NCBI GenBank assembly: GCA_937914895.1
Contig: CALGIL010000226.1
Coordinates: 1-5,614, forward strand
Length of the DNA: 5,614 nt
From: an uncultured Angelakisella sp.
GTDB lineage: Bacteria; Bacillota; Clostridia; Oscillospirales; Ruminococcaceae
Reading direction: 5' to 3'
A model generated the notes under the pieces. That model ran no database searches. It was not told where the DNA came from and saw nothing but the letters and a program-made list of their open reading frames with translations. Of this stretch, positions 1 to 5,614 are shown piece by piece (the stretch's first letter is position 1; each line of letters begins with the position of its first letter). Made by a program: the position numbers and the translations under genes.

Positions 1-329
1 CCCCCGCCGATTTTGCTGCTGCCCCCGCCCCCCGCCTCCAGGGTGCGGGTCACCAGCAGCTGGCCGTCCTCCGCCGAAAACCCCAGCCGGTCGATCTGCG
101 CCGCCACATCCTCGGGGATGCCGGTAAACAGCGCGGACACCATCCCCCGGGCTTCTCCGGTGCGGATGATGTCCCGGGAGGTACGGGCCCCCAGCACCGC
201 GTTGATGGCGCTGATGAGCATGGTTTTGCCGGCGCCGGTCTCCCCCGTAAACACGTTGAGGCCCGGCCCCAGCCGGATGGTGGCCTGGCTGATGACGGCG
301 ATATGCTCGATGTAGAGTTCCGACAGCAT
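1..329 (-). CDS. recN: DNA repair protein RecN, N-terminal part (runs off window)
   Basis: RecN is an SMC-like ATPase that acts early in recombinational repair of DNA double-strand breaks in the cytoplasm. The 109 complete codons present encode the start of the N-terminal ATPase head. The protein opens MLSELYIEHIAVI, a classic RecN beginning, and has a Walker A motif GETGAGKT at residues 29-36, followed by the LISAINAVLGAR helix and the R-T-G-E-A segment. The ATG at 329-327 is preceded by a purine-rich GGGGGGAAG about four bases away, which is only a moderate ribosome binding site, but the homology fixes the start. It lies 27 bases downstream of argR, a pairing common in Firmicutes. The last visible residues (about 98-109) are unusually glycine-rich where relatives tend to carry an R-S-x-C-x-I-N-G type segment. 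The coiled coil and C-terminal head lie outside the window. Confidence 0.95.
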   Translation of the reverse strand, partial: MLSELYIEHIAVISQATIRLGPGLNVFTGETGAGKTMLISAINAVLGARTSRDIIRTGEARGMVSALFTGIPEDVAAQIDRLGFSAEDGQLLVTRTLEAGGGGSSKIGG

Positions 330-356
330 GCCGCTTCCCCCCGCTTCGTCTTGATG

Positions 357-827
357 TCAGCTTTCGGGCTTTGCCTTTTCGGTCAGCTCCCGCAGGTACT
401 GCGCAAATTCCTCCGCCTGCAGCTCGGTGCGCATCAGCAGAAAAATGGTGTCGTCCCCCGCAATGGTGCCCACAAGGCCGCCCCAGGTGCCGGTGTCAAT
501 GGTGGCGCAGACGGCGTTGGCCATGCCGGTAAAGCATTTGACCACCACCAGGTTTCCGGCAAAGTCCACGTGGCGCACCGATTCCAAAAACACCGAATTC
601 AGGCTGACCGGAATGGCCTCCCGCTCCTGGACGGGTGCCAGGGCGTAGTAGTAGCTGCCCGAGGGAGAAAGGGTTTTAATCAGGCGCAGCTCCTTAATGT
701 CCCGGGAAATGGTGGCCTGGGTGGCGGAGTAACCGGCCGTTTCCAGCAGGGACTGGAGCTCCTCCTGGGTTGTAATGGTGTGGGAGGCAATGAGTTCGAG
801 GATTTTACTCTGGCGCTTCGCCTTCAT
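357..827 (-). CDS. argR: Arginine repressor ArgR
   Basis: ArgR is the arginine-responsive hexameric transcription regulator (ArgR/AhrC family) that binds ARG boxes to repress arginine biosynthesis and often to activate arginine catabolism. The 156-residue protein has the usual family length. Residues about 1-65 form the winged helix-turn-helix domain, with the recognition helix ATQATISRDIKEL at 35-47, where the S-R pair at 41-42 matches the DNA-contacting residues of the family. The C-terminal oligomerisation and arginine-binding domain contains VVVKCFTGMANAV and the diagnostic GTIAGDDTIF at 120-129, whose D-D pair binds arginine. The ATG at 827-825 has AAAGGA eight bases upstream. This site sits in the last two codons of nadK, and the nadK stop follows directly, so translation is probably coupled. 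I see no ARG box in the window, so autoregulation cannot be judged here. Confidence 0.97.
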   Translation of the reverse strand: MKAKRQSKILELIASHTITTQEELQSLLETAGYSATQATISRDIKELRLIKTLSPSGSYYYALAPVQEREAIPVSLNSVFLESVRHVDFAGNLVVVKCFTGMANAVCATIDTGTWGGLVGTIAGDDTIFLLMRTELQAEEFAQYLRELTEKAKPES

Positions 828-832
828 AGGTC

Positions 833-1696
833 CTATCCTTTCTGCTTGATTTTGGTGGTCAGTATTTCAAAGAATTCGTATTCGTTAAAGCTGATAAATT
901 TTGCCCGCAGCGCCGACCTGCCCAGGGTGATCATGGTGCTGCCCCCCATCAAAACGGGGCTGCGCCCGTCCGCCTGCACCTGGACGGCCCCCGAGGTGCA
1001 CCGCAGGGAGATAGCCTTGTCCCCGGCAAAGATGAGGGGCCGGGTGGCCATGGAATGGGGGCAGATGGGCACCAGGGAAATGGTACTGAGGCTGGGGTCG
1101 ATGACCGGTCCCCCGGCGGCCAGCCCATAGGCGGTGGAGCCGGTAGGGGTGCAGAAGATGATGCCGTCGGCGGCGTACCGGTCGATAAGGCGGCCATTGC
1201 AGTGGATCTCAAACTCGGCGATGTTGGTGCCCGGGGCTTTAAAGGCCACAATGTCGTTGATGGCAAAGGGGATGGGCGCCATCTCCTCCGCATCAAAGCG
1301 GGCGGCCAGGGCCATCCGCTCCTCGATGCTGTAATCCCCCCGGCGGATGCGGGAAAGGCCCTCCTCCAGCCGGTCGGGCTCCAGCTGGGCCAAAAAGCCC
1401 AGCCGCCCCACGTTGACGCCCACAACGGGGCGGTCGGCCAGCGCGGCAAAGTGGGCGCTGTGGATGATGGTGCCGTCCCCGCCGATGGAAAGGATAAAGT
1501 CGCAGCAATCCGCAATTTCCCGGGGGTCGGTCCCCCCGCACACCGGCAGGGCGGGGCAGCCGTGGGCCGCCAGCCCCTGCCGTGCCTCGGGCAGCACGGC
1601 GGCGGCAATGTCCAGGTCCGCCAAAATGCGGCAGACCTCCCCCAGCACCCGGGGGGTGCGCTCCTTGGTAAAGTTGGGAATCAGCAGCGCGCGCAT
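833..1696 (-). CDS. nadK: NAD kinase
   Basis: NAD kinase (NAD+ 2'-phosphotransferase) makes NADP+ from NAD+ and ATP (or polyphosphate) in the cytoplasm. The 287-residue product carries the family signatures in order: GGDGT at 72-76 (nucleotide/phosphate-binding loop with the catalytic Asp), NVGRLGFLA at 95-103, NDI at 147-149, the DGIIFCTPTGSTAY block at 177-190, and GGPVIDP at 195-201. The length is normal for the family. The ATG at 1696 is chosen because MRALLIPNF is the expected first strand and AGGGGAGG lies nine bases upstream. The reading frame stays open further upstream, but that extension runs into tlyA and has no family similarity. The gene starts 28 bases after tlyA and ends five bases before argR. 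The last 20 or so residues are encoded by AT-richer sequence, which seems explained by the Phe/Asn/Ile/Lys content. Confidence 0.96.
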   Translation of the reverse strand: MRALLIPNFTKERTPRVLGEVCRILADLDIAAAVLPEARQGLAAHGCPALPVCGGTDPREIADCCDFILSIGGDGTIIHSAHFAALADRPVVGVNVGRLGFLAQLEPDRLEEGLSRIRRGDYSIEERMALAARFDAEEMAPIPFAINDIVAFKAPGTNIAEFEIHCNGRLIDRYAADGIIFCTPTGSTAYGLAAGGPVIDPSLSTISLVPICPHSMATRPLIFAGDKAISLRCTSGAVQVQADGRSPVLMGGSTMITLGRSALRAKFISFNEYEFFEILTTKIKQKG

Positions 1697-1724
1697 GGTA
1701 CAGCGCCTCCCCTCGTGGGTATTC

Positions 1725-2525
1725 TCATTGGTCCAGCGCCCGGTGGGACGCCTCCACCACCCCGGCAATATCCGGATGGGAGGGCTCTCCGGGCGGCGTT
1801 TTGCCCAAAAGCAGCAGGTATTCAATGTTGCCCTCCGGCCCCTTGACCGGGGAGTAGGTCAGCCCCCATGGATAAAAGCCGGCCTCCCGGGCAAAGGTCA
1901 GGGTTTGTTCCAGCACCAGGCCATGGGTGGCCGGGTCCCGCACCACCCCTTTTTTGCCCACCAGCTCCCGCCCCGCCTCAAACTGGGGCTTGACAAGGCA
2001 CACAACTTTACATTGGCCGGACCCCAGTGCATACGCGGTGGGCAGCACCAGCCGCAGGGAGATAAAGGACACGTCAACGGAGATAAAGTCCAGGGCCTGT
2101 GGAATGACCTCTTTGGTCAGATAGCGGACGTTGGTGCGTTCCAGGCTGACCACCCGGGGGTCCTGGCGAAGGTCCCAGGCCAGCTGGCCGTAGCCCACAT
2201 CCACGGCGTACACCTTGGCGGCCCCCCGCTGCAGCATGCAGTCGGTAAAGCCCCCGGTGGAGGCCCCAAAGTCGCCGCAGACGGCGCCTTCCAGGTCCAG
2301 GGCAAAAACCTCCAGGGCCCGCTGCAGCTTCAGGCCGCCGCGGCTGACATAGGGCAGCTGCTCCCCCCGGACCTCAATGCGGTCCTCCGGGGACACCTGC
2401 TGGCCGGGCTTGTCGGCCTTTTGGCCGTTTACGTAGACCTGCCCCGCCATGATGATCCCCTTGGCACGGTCCCGGCCGGAGACAAGGCCGCGGGCGACAA
2501 TGGCGGAATCCAGACGCTCCTTCAC
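1725..2525 (-). CDS. tlyA: TlyA family rRNA 2'-O-methyltransferase (hemolysin A homologue)
   Basis: This is a TlyA/YqxC-type methyltransferase. Characterised mycobacterial TlyA 2'-O-methylates 16S and 23S rRNA and affects capreomycin sensitivity; the hemolysin label is historical. With the GTG start proposed here the protein is 266 residues. An S4 RNA-binding domain occupies about 1-55 (KERLDSAIVARGL; GQVYVNGQKA), then RGGLKL and a Rossmann/FtsJ-like methyltransferase domain with SAM-binding GDFGASTGGF at 84-93. A plausible K-D-K-E catalytic set is visible at K66, D151 (SVDVSF), K179 (VKPQFE) and E235. The GTG at 2525-2523 is preferred because the protein then begins V-K-E-R-L-D, as relatives do, with TAGGGGGG eight bases upstream. 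An in-frame ATG at 2549 would add eight atypical residues, overlap the previous gene, and lacks a good ribosome binding site. rRNA target sites in this organism are inferred. Confidence 0.93.
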   Translation of the reverse strand: MKERLDSAIVARGLVSGRDRAKGIIMAGQVYVNGQKADKPGQQVSPEDRIEVRGEQLPYVSRGGLKLQRALEVFALDLEGAVCGDFGASTGGFTDCMLQRGAAKVYAVDVGYGQLAWDLRQDPRVVSLERTNVRYLTKEVIPQALDFISVDVSFISLRLVLPTAYALGSGQCKVVCLVKPQFEAGRELVGKKGVVRDPATHGLVLEQTLTFAREAGFYPWGLTYSPVKGPEGNIEYLLLLGKTPPGEPSHPDIAGVVEASHRALDQ

Positions 2526-2533
2526 CGATGCCG

Positions 2534-2541
2534 CCCCCCTA
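2534..2541 (-). promoter_or_regulatory. Ribosome binding site deciding the tlyA start
   Basis: On the minus strand TAGGGGGG lies eight bases upstream of the GTG at 2525. Its first three bases are the stop codon of the upstream PAP2-like gene. This supports GTG as the tlyA start over the ATG at 2549, which would overlap the upstream gene. It also suggests that ribosomes finishing the upstream gene restart on tlyA. The assignment rests on spacing and sequence only. Confidence 0.6.
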
Positions 2542-3090
2542 CTTTGCATAGGGCATCAAAGATGCCACCAAAATACCCAGCAGGGCGCCCCCCAGCACCT
2601 CCAGGGGGGTGTGCCCGATAAATTCCTTCAGCGCTATATGATCCGCCACGCTTTCGATGTGCCCGGTGCTTTCGTCCAGGGATTCCTCAAAATTCTCCCG
2701 CTCAAATTCCCGTTCAATCTCCTTGCCCAGGACTTCGAAAAGCTTATCCAAATCCTTAAAGCTGAAAATCATTTTATTGATCACCTTGGCCTGCTCCCCG
2801 GCGGCCCGGCGCACCCCCATGGCGTCGTACATGACCACGGCGGAAAAGGCGAAGGTCAAAGCGAAGATGGGGGACGAAAAGCCCTCCACCTTGGCCATGG
2901 CCAGGGTGACGGAACAGACCAGCGCGGAATGGGAGCTGGGCATGCCGCCCGCCCCCACCAGCCGCTCCAGCCGGATCTCTTTATATTTGACAAAGGTGTG
3001 CACCGTCTTGATCAGCTGCGCAAGAAACCAGGAAAGCACACCCACGTTGAGGATGTAGTTACTGAACAGTACGGCCCAAAAGTGGCTCAT
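2539..3090 (-). CDS. Divergent PAP2 family (YuiD/DUF212-like) membrane protein
   Basis: This 183-residue integral membrane protein belongs to the divergent PAP2 family, relatives of lipid phosphatases whose substrate is not established. The signatures are GAGGMPSSHSA at 46-56 (the PAP2-like PSSHS motif), YDAMGVRRAAGEQAKVIN at 88-105, and LKEFIGHTPLEVLGGALLG at 154-172, where the G-H-T-P His corresponds to the last PAP2 motif. Hydrophobic segments appear near 5-28, 56-67, 73-90 and 164-179. The family is usually about 150-160 residues. The excess here lies between the second and third motifs, roughly 109-153, a highly charged, acidic, probably helical stretch. The ATG at 3090 has AAGGAGA seven bases upstream. 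It follows ispA by 38 bases and precedes tlyA by 13. Placement beside a polyprenyl diphosphate synthase makes a polyprenyl-phosphate substrate tempting, but that is inference only. Confidence 0.9.
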   Translation of the reverse strand: MSHFWAVLFSNYILNVGVLSWFLAQLIKTVHTFVKYKEIRLERLVGAGGMPSSHSALVCSVTLAMAKVEGFSSPIFALTFAFSAVVMYDAMGVRRAAGEQAKVINKMIFSFKDLDKLFEVLGKEIEREFERENFEESLDESTGHIESVADHIALKEFIGHTPLEVLGGALLGILVASLMPYAK

Positions 3091-3128
3091 GAACGGATCT
3101 CCTTCACTTGGCGGATGAAAGGGAACAA

Positions 3129-4016
3129 TCAGCGGTCCCGCCGGACCAGGGTGTCCGCCAGCTGTTCTAAAAATGCGGATTCCAAAGGGGTGCCCGCCAG
3201 GGCTGCCCTGGCCCGGTCCGCCAGGAGGCAGGCGGCCTCTCCGGCCCGCTGCACCCCCAGCAGGGTGGCGTAGGTGTCCCGGCCCCGCTTTGCGTCGCCG
3301 GCAACGGGCTTGCCCAGCACCTCCGGGGTGGAGGTGACGTCCAGGATGTCGTCGGTAATTTGAAAGGCAAGGCCCAGCGCTTCGCCGTAGGCATCGGCCT
3401 GGGCCACAAGGTCCTCGCCGGCCCCGGCCAAAATACAGCCGATGCGGGCGCAGGCCCGAATCAGCGCCCCGGTCTTAAGGGCGTTGAGCTCGTCCAGCAG
3501 CGGGAGGTCCACAGGGACGTCCTCGTGCTGGAGGTCGATGACCTGTCCCCCCACCATGCCCCCGGCGCCCACCGCGGCGGCCATCTCCCCCGCGGCCCGC
3601 AGCACCCGCCGGGGCGCAAGGGCATCGGACCGGGTCAGGGCCGTCTCAAAGGCCAGGGCCTGCAGGGCGTCCCCCGCCAGCACCGCCATGGCCTCGCCAT
3701 ACCGGACATGGCAGGAGGGCTTGCCGCGGCGCAGGTCGGCGTCGTCCATGCAGGGCAGGTCGTCGTGGATGAGGGAATAGGCGTGGAGCATCTCCATGGC
3801 GCAGGCAAAGGCCATGGCGTCCTGGGGCTGCCCGCCGCACTGCCGGTAAAAGGCCAGGACCATGACCCCCCGCAGGCGCTTGCCGCCCCCCAGCAGACTG
3901 TAAGCCATGGCGTCCGTCACCGTGGACTGCAAGCTTTCTCCCTGGGGCAAAAAGCCCGCCAGAGCAGATTCAATGGACGAAAAATAGCCCGCAAAGGCGG
4001 CCTCATACTCATTCAT
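3129..4016 (-). CDS. ispA: Polyprenyl synthetase, farnesyl diphosphate synthase type
   Basis: This is a trans-isoprenyl diphosphate synthase that condenses DMAPP/GPP with IPP, most likely giving farnesyl diphosphate (C15) for undecaprenyl phosphate and other isoprenoids. The 295-residue product has GGGKRLR at 43-49, the first aspartate-rich motif DDLPCMDD at 85-92 (the bacterial form with two extra residues), RRGKPSCH at 97-103, GDALQ at 115-119, KTG at 181-183, and the second aspartate-rich motif DDILD at 222-226 followed by LGKPVAGDAKRGRDTY. Tyr80, five residues before the first motif, is the aromatic position that in bacterial FPP synthases limits chain length, which favours C15. The ATG at 4016 overlaps the end of xseB by eight bases and has GGAGGG seven bases upstream. 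The frame stays open further upstream within xseB, but that part is not homologous. Product length cannot be proven from sequence. Confidence 0.95.
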   Translation of the reverse strand: MNEYEAAFAGYFSSIESALAGFLPQGESLQSTVTDAMAYSLLGGGKRLRGVMVLAFYRQCGGQPQDAMAFACAMEMLHAYSLIHDDLPCMDDADLRRGKPSCHVRYGEAMAVLAGDALQALAFETALTRSDALAPRRVLRAAGEMAAAVGAGGMVGGQVIDLQHEDVPVDLPLLDELNALKTGALIRACARIGCILAGAGEDLVAQADAYGEALGLAFQITDDILDVTSTPEVLGKPVAGDAKRGRDTYATLLGVQRAGEAACLLADRARAALAGTPLESAFLEQLADTLVRRDR

Positions 4017-4239
4017 CCCCGGACCCTCCCCCGCTGTGGGGCGTCCGTGTGGCCATGTGCTCCTCCACAATCTGGCGGGCCTGGGTCAGCTGGGTCCGGC
4101 ACTGCTCCGACAGGCGCACCCCCTCGGAAAATAGCTCAAGGGACCGCTCCAGCTCCACCTGGGAGTCCCCCAGCAGGGCCACGATCTCCTCCAGCCGACT
4201 GAGGGACTGTTCCAACGTCGCTTTTTCTTCCTTCATCAT
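4009..4239 (-). CDS. xseB: Exonuclease VII small subunit
   Basis: XseB is the small subunit of exonuclease VII, which with XseA degrades single-stranded DNA from both ends to short oligonucleotides. The 76-residue protein matches the family in size and pattern: LEQSLSRLEEIVALLGDSQ, then VELERSLELFSEGVRLSEQC, forming two helices that pack against XseA's coiled-coil region, followed by a short Gly/Ser-rich tail. The start is the first ATG of an ATGATG pair. It overlaps the xseA stop as ATGA and has AAAGGA six bases upstream; the second ATG is possible but less well spaced. The eight-base overlap with ispA at the other end suggests coupled translation. xseA-xseB-ispA is a very common bacterial gene order. 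Confidence 0.96.
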   Translation of the reverse strand: MMKEEKATLEQSLSRLEEIVALLGDSQVELERSLELFSEGVRLSEQCRTQLTQARQIVEEHMATRTPHSGGGSGDE

Positions 4240-5456
4240 GGACGGTCCTTTCTCGCCTCATAGGATAATACGGCGGAGGTTACCTCCCCGTCTTCAAACA
4301 GGGTGTGCAGCACCTCGCCGGGGCGCACGTCGGCCCCCCGGGTCAGCACCCGGCCCGACCGGCTGGTGATGGTGTAGCCCCGGGCCATCAGGGACGCGGG
4401 ATTCAGGCGGCCCAGGGACTCGGTGGCGTGGCGCAGACGCTCCTCCAGCCGGGCTATCCGTGCCTCTTCATTGGACACTAATAATTTTACCAAATATTCA
4501 TGGGTTTGTCTATTTCTTTTCACCGCGCCCCCGGGGCTTCTGGCATCCAGCAGCAGATCCAGCTGCCGCAGCTGCCCCGCCCGCCGGTCCAAAAGCTGCT
4601 CCTCCAAAAAGAGGAGGCTCTCCCCCAGGGCGTCCGCCTGTTCCAGCAGCTCCTGGCGGGAGGGCGCGGCCATCCGGGCGGCCGCGGTGGGGGTGGCGGC
4701 CCGGGCGTCGGCCACAAAGTCCAGGATGGTATAGTCCACCTCGTGGCCCACCGCCGAAATCACCGGGACACGGCAGGTGTATACCCGGCGGGCCAGGGCC
4801 TCGTCGTTAAAGGCGGACAAATCCTCGGCGGACCCGCCGCCCCGGGCGATGATGGCGCAGTCGCACAGGCCTTCGGCCTCCAGCTGGTCCAGGGCGCGCA
4901 GGATGGTTTGGGGGGCCTGGGCCCCCTGCACCGTGGCGGGATAGATAATAAGGCGCACCCAGGGGTTGTGGTCCCCAAAGGTTCGCAGGATGTCCTGAAG
5001 CGCCGCCCCGTCCCGGGAGGTGATGACGCCCACCGTCCCCGGCAGCCGGGGCAGGGGCAGCTTGTGCTGGGGGCTGAAAAGCCCCTCGGCCAGCAGCCGC
5101 TCCCGCAGCTGGTCCAGCCCCGCCTGCTGGGCGCCGGCGCCCAGGGTCTGGACGTCGTAGGCCACAATCTGAAAGGTGCCGTCCCGCTCGTAGAGGGTGA
5201 CGCTGCCCCGCACCAGCACCATGGCGCCCGGCTGGGGCAGGCCCCGCAGCCGCTGGGCGTGCCGGCTGAACATCACGCAGCGGATAAGCCCGCCGCCATC
5301 TCGGAGGGAAAAATACAGATGCCCCGAGGCGCTGTTTTGGGAGACATTGGAAAGCTCCCCCTGGACCATGAGGTCGGACAGGTTTTTCTGCTCCTCCAAC
5401 AGGGATTTGACATACCGGTGCAGCTGGGAGACGGTGAGCACCTGAAATCCCGCCAT
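4236..5456 (-). CDS. xseA: Exonuclease VII large subunit
   Basis: XseA is the catalytic large subunit of exonuclease VII, a single-strand-specific DNA exonuclease used in repair and recombination. The 406-residue product begins with an OB-fold DNA-binding domain (about 1-100; LTVSQLHRYVKSLLE, ELSN, SGHLYFSLRD). The catalytic domain contains GVITSRDGAALQDIL at 143-157, ARGGGSAEDLSAFNDEALAR at 204-223, VISAVGHEVDYTILD at 232-246, and ADARAATPTAAA at 249-260. D155, R205, H238 and D241 occupy the positions of the proposed active-site residues of the E. coli enzyme. A long coiled-coil section (about 265-345) and a short C-terminal β segment (GYTITSRSGRVL) follow. The ATG at 5456 has AGGAGGG seven bases upstream and shares one base with the upstream stop (TGATG). 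Codons for residues 313-330 are AT-rich and unlike the rest of the gene; they contain a promoter-like sequence described separately. Confidence 0.97.
   Translation of the reverse strand: MAGFQVLTVSQLHRYVKSLLEEQKNLSDLMVQGELSNVSQNSASGHLYFSLRDGGGLIRCVMFSRHAQRLRGLPQPGAMVLVRGSVTLYERDGTFQIVAYDVQTLGAGAQQAGLDQLRERLLAEGLFSPQHKLPLPRLPGTVGVITSRDGAALQDILRTFGDHNPWVRLIIYPATVQGAQAPQTILRALDQLEAEGLCDCAIIARGGGSAEDLSAFNDEALARRVYTCRVPVISAVGHEVDYTILDFVADARAATPTAAARMAAPSRQELLEQADALGESLLFLEEQLLDRRAGQLRQLDLLLDARSPGGAVKRNRQTHEYLVKLLVSNEEARIARLEERLRHATESLGRLNPASLMARGYTITSRSGRVLTRGADVRPGEVLHTLFEDGEVTSAVLSYEARKDRP
4484..4512 (-). promoter_or_regulatory. Candidate internal sigma-A promoter inside xseA
   Basis: On the minus strand TAGACA (4512-4507) is followed after exactly 17 bases by TAAAAT (4489-4484). 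Each box differs from the consensus at one base. TGG directly precedes the -10 box, giving an extended -10 TGn element. Transcription would begin near 4477, within the last fifth of xseA, and run into xseB, ispA and beyond. The surrounding stretch is distinctly AT-rich in an otherwise GC-rich region, and its codons include AGA twice and TTA twice in a row. The match is good but is prediction only; AT-rich coding sequence can produce promoter-like strings by chance. Confidence 0.5.
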
Positions 5457-5614
5457 CAGCCTTCCCTCCTCCGCAGCCGGTCTGTGTAATACCCCAAAAC
5501 CGCCACGCCGGCAGCGTTGTCCGAAGAAAATTCGGGGGCGGCAAAGACGCTTTCCCAGTCCCCCTGCCCAAGGCGCGCGCGGATGAGCCCGTTGCACAGG
5601 ACCCCGCCCGAGTA
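5456..5614 (-). CDS. TsaD/Kae1-like (peptidase M22 family) protein, C-terminal part
   Basis: Only the last 52 residues are in the window; the 5' part lies beyond position 5614. Two TsaD/Kae1 signatures are visible: SGGVLCNGLIRARL at residues 2-15, matching the family's GGV-x-x-N-x-x-L-R motif, and SSDNAAGVAVLGYY at 30-43, matching the DNAA motif whose Asp is a metal ligand in TsaD. True TsaD makes the threonylcarbamoyladenosine modification of tRNA and usually has C-T-D-N-x-A-M-I-A here with a longer tail. This copy reads S-S-D-N-A-A-G-V-A and ends about 20 residues later. It is therefore more likely the Kae1-like paralogue found before xseA in many Clostridia, whose function I cannot state. 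Its TGA shares its last base with the xseA ATG, so the two genes are probably translationally coupled. Confidence 0.82.
   Translation of the reverse strand, partial: YSGGVLCNGLIRARLGQGDWESVFAAPEFSSDNAAGVAVLGYYTDRLRRREG

Noticed and set aside
845..900. AT-rich end of nadK as a possible promoter for argR-recN (AATACT with TTTAAC 17 bases upstream on the minus strand)
   Set aside because: The boxes match consensus poorly (about 4/6 and 3/6), and the AT-richness is largely explained by Phe, Asn, Ile and Lys codons.
303..1130. A 275-codon open frame on the plus strand opposite argR and the 3' part of nadK
   Set aside because: It is antisense to genes with clear family motifs, has no domain signature, and has low-complexity composition.
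1697..1825. N-terminal extension of NAD kinase to an upstream ATG at 1825
   Set aside because: The extra 43 residues overlap the tlyA 3' end and have no NAD kinase similarity. The ATG at 1696 has a good ribosome binding site and the expected first strand.
2552..2566. Perfect inverted repeat GGCATC-AAA-GATGCC near the 3' end of the PAP2-like gene
   Set aside because: The stem is only six base pairs, it sits in coding sequence, and no T-tract follows, so it is not a terminator. It could fold upstream of tlyA, but its length is within chance.
1347..2621. A 424-codon open frame on the plus strand opposite nadK and tlyA
   Set aside because: It lies antisense to two well-supported genes, has no recognisable domain and is rich in Gly, Pro, His and Gln, as expected for GC-rich antisense frames. 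It is a shadow frame.
3091..3128. The 38-base gap between ispA and the PAP2-like gene as a terminator or promoter site
   Set aside because: No hairpin with a T-run and no convincing -35/-10 pair was seen; only the ribosome binding site of the next gene is evident.
4017..4070. N-terminal extension of the ispA product to an upstream ATG at 4070
   Set aside because: The extension lies inside xseB and is unlike polyprenyl synthases. The ATG at 4016 has GGAGGG at good spacing.
4500..5489. A 329-codon open frame on the plus strand opposite xseA
   Set aside because: It is the antisense shadow of xseA, with repeated Gly/Gln/His-rich composition and no ribosome binding site or family match.

Overview
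The window is a GC-rich stretch of a bacterial chromosome in which every supported gene lies on the minus strand. It reads as one tightly packed housekeeping operon. In transcription order (from position 5614 down to 1) the genes are: the 3' end of a TsaD/Kae1-like (M22 family) gene, xseA, xseB, ispA-type polyprenyl synthase, a divergent PAP2-family membrane protein, tlyA-type rRNA methyltransferase, NAD kinase, argR, and the 5' end of recN. This order, with an M22-like gene before xseA and tlyA-nadK-argR-recN at the end, is typical of Clostridia. Together with the high GC content, it suggests an Oscillospiraceae-like gut Firmicute. That assignment is an inference from gene order and composition.

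Layout: 5614-5456 M22-like C-terminus; 5456-4236 exonuclease VII large subunit; 4239-4009 exonuclease VII small subunit; 4016-3129 farnesyl diphosphate synthase type; 3090-2539 divergent PAP2 protein; 2525-1725 TlyA; 1696-833 NAD kinase; 827-357 ArgR; 329-1 RecN N-terminal part. Spacers are 5 to 38 bases, and three junctions overlap. No stretch of 300 bases lacks a gene. I see no RNA gene, mobile element, CRISPR array or factor-independent terminator.

The genes fall into DNA repair (xseA/xseB, recN), isoprenoid and envelope lipid metabolism (ispA, possibly the PAP2-like protein), ribosome modification (tlyA), cofactor supply (nadK) and arginine-responsive regulation (argR). They probably share a transcript more than a single pathway. 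Several junctions look translationally coupled (TGATG, ATGA, an 8-base overlap, and two stop codons at or in the next gene's ribosome binding site).

Nothing here looks like a new biological system. The item most worth a second look is an AT-rich patch inside xseA. It carries a near-consensus promoter (TAGACA, 17 bases, TAAAAT with an extended -10 TG) facing the downstream genes, and its codons differ from those around it. Two lesser points are the absence of dxs from between the PAP2-like gene and tlyA, where many Clostridia carry it, and a charged insertion in the PAP2-like protein.
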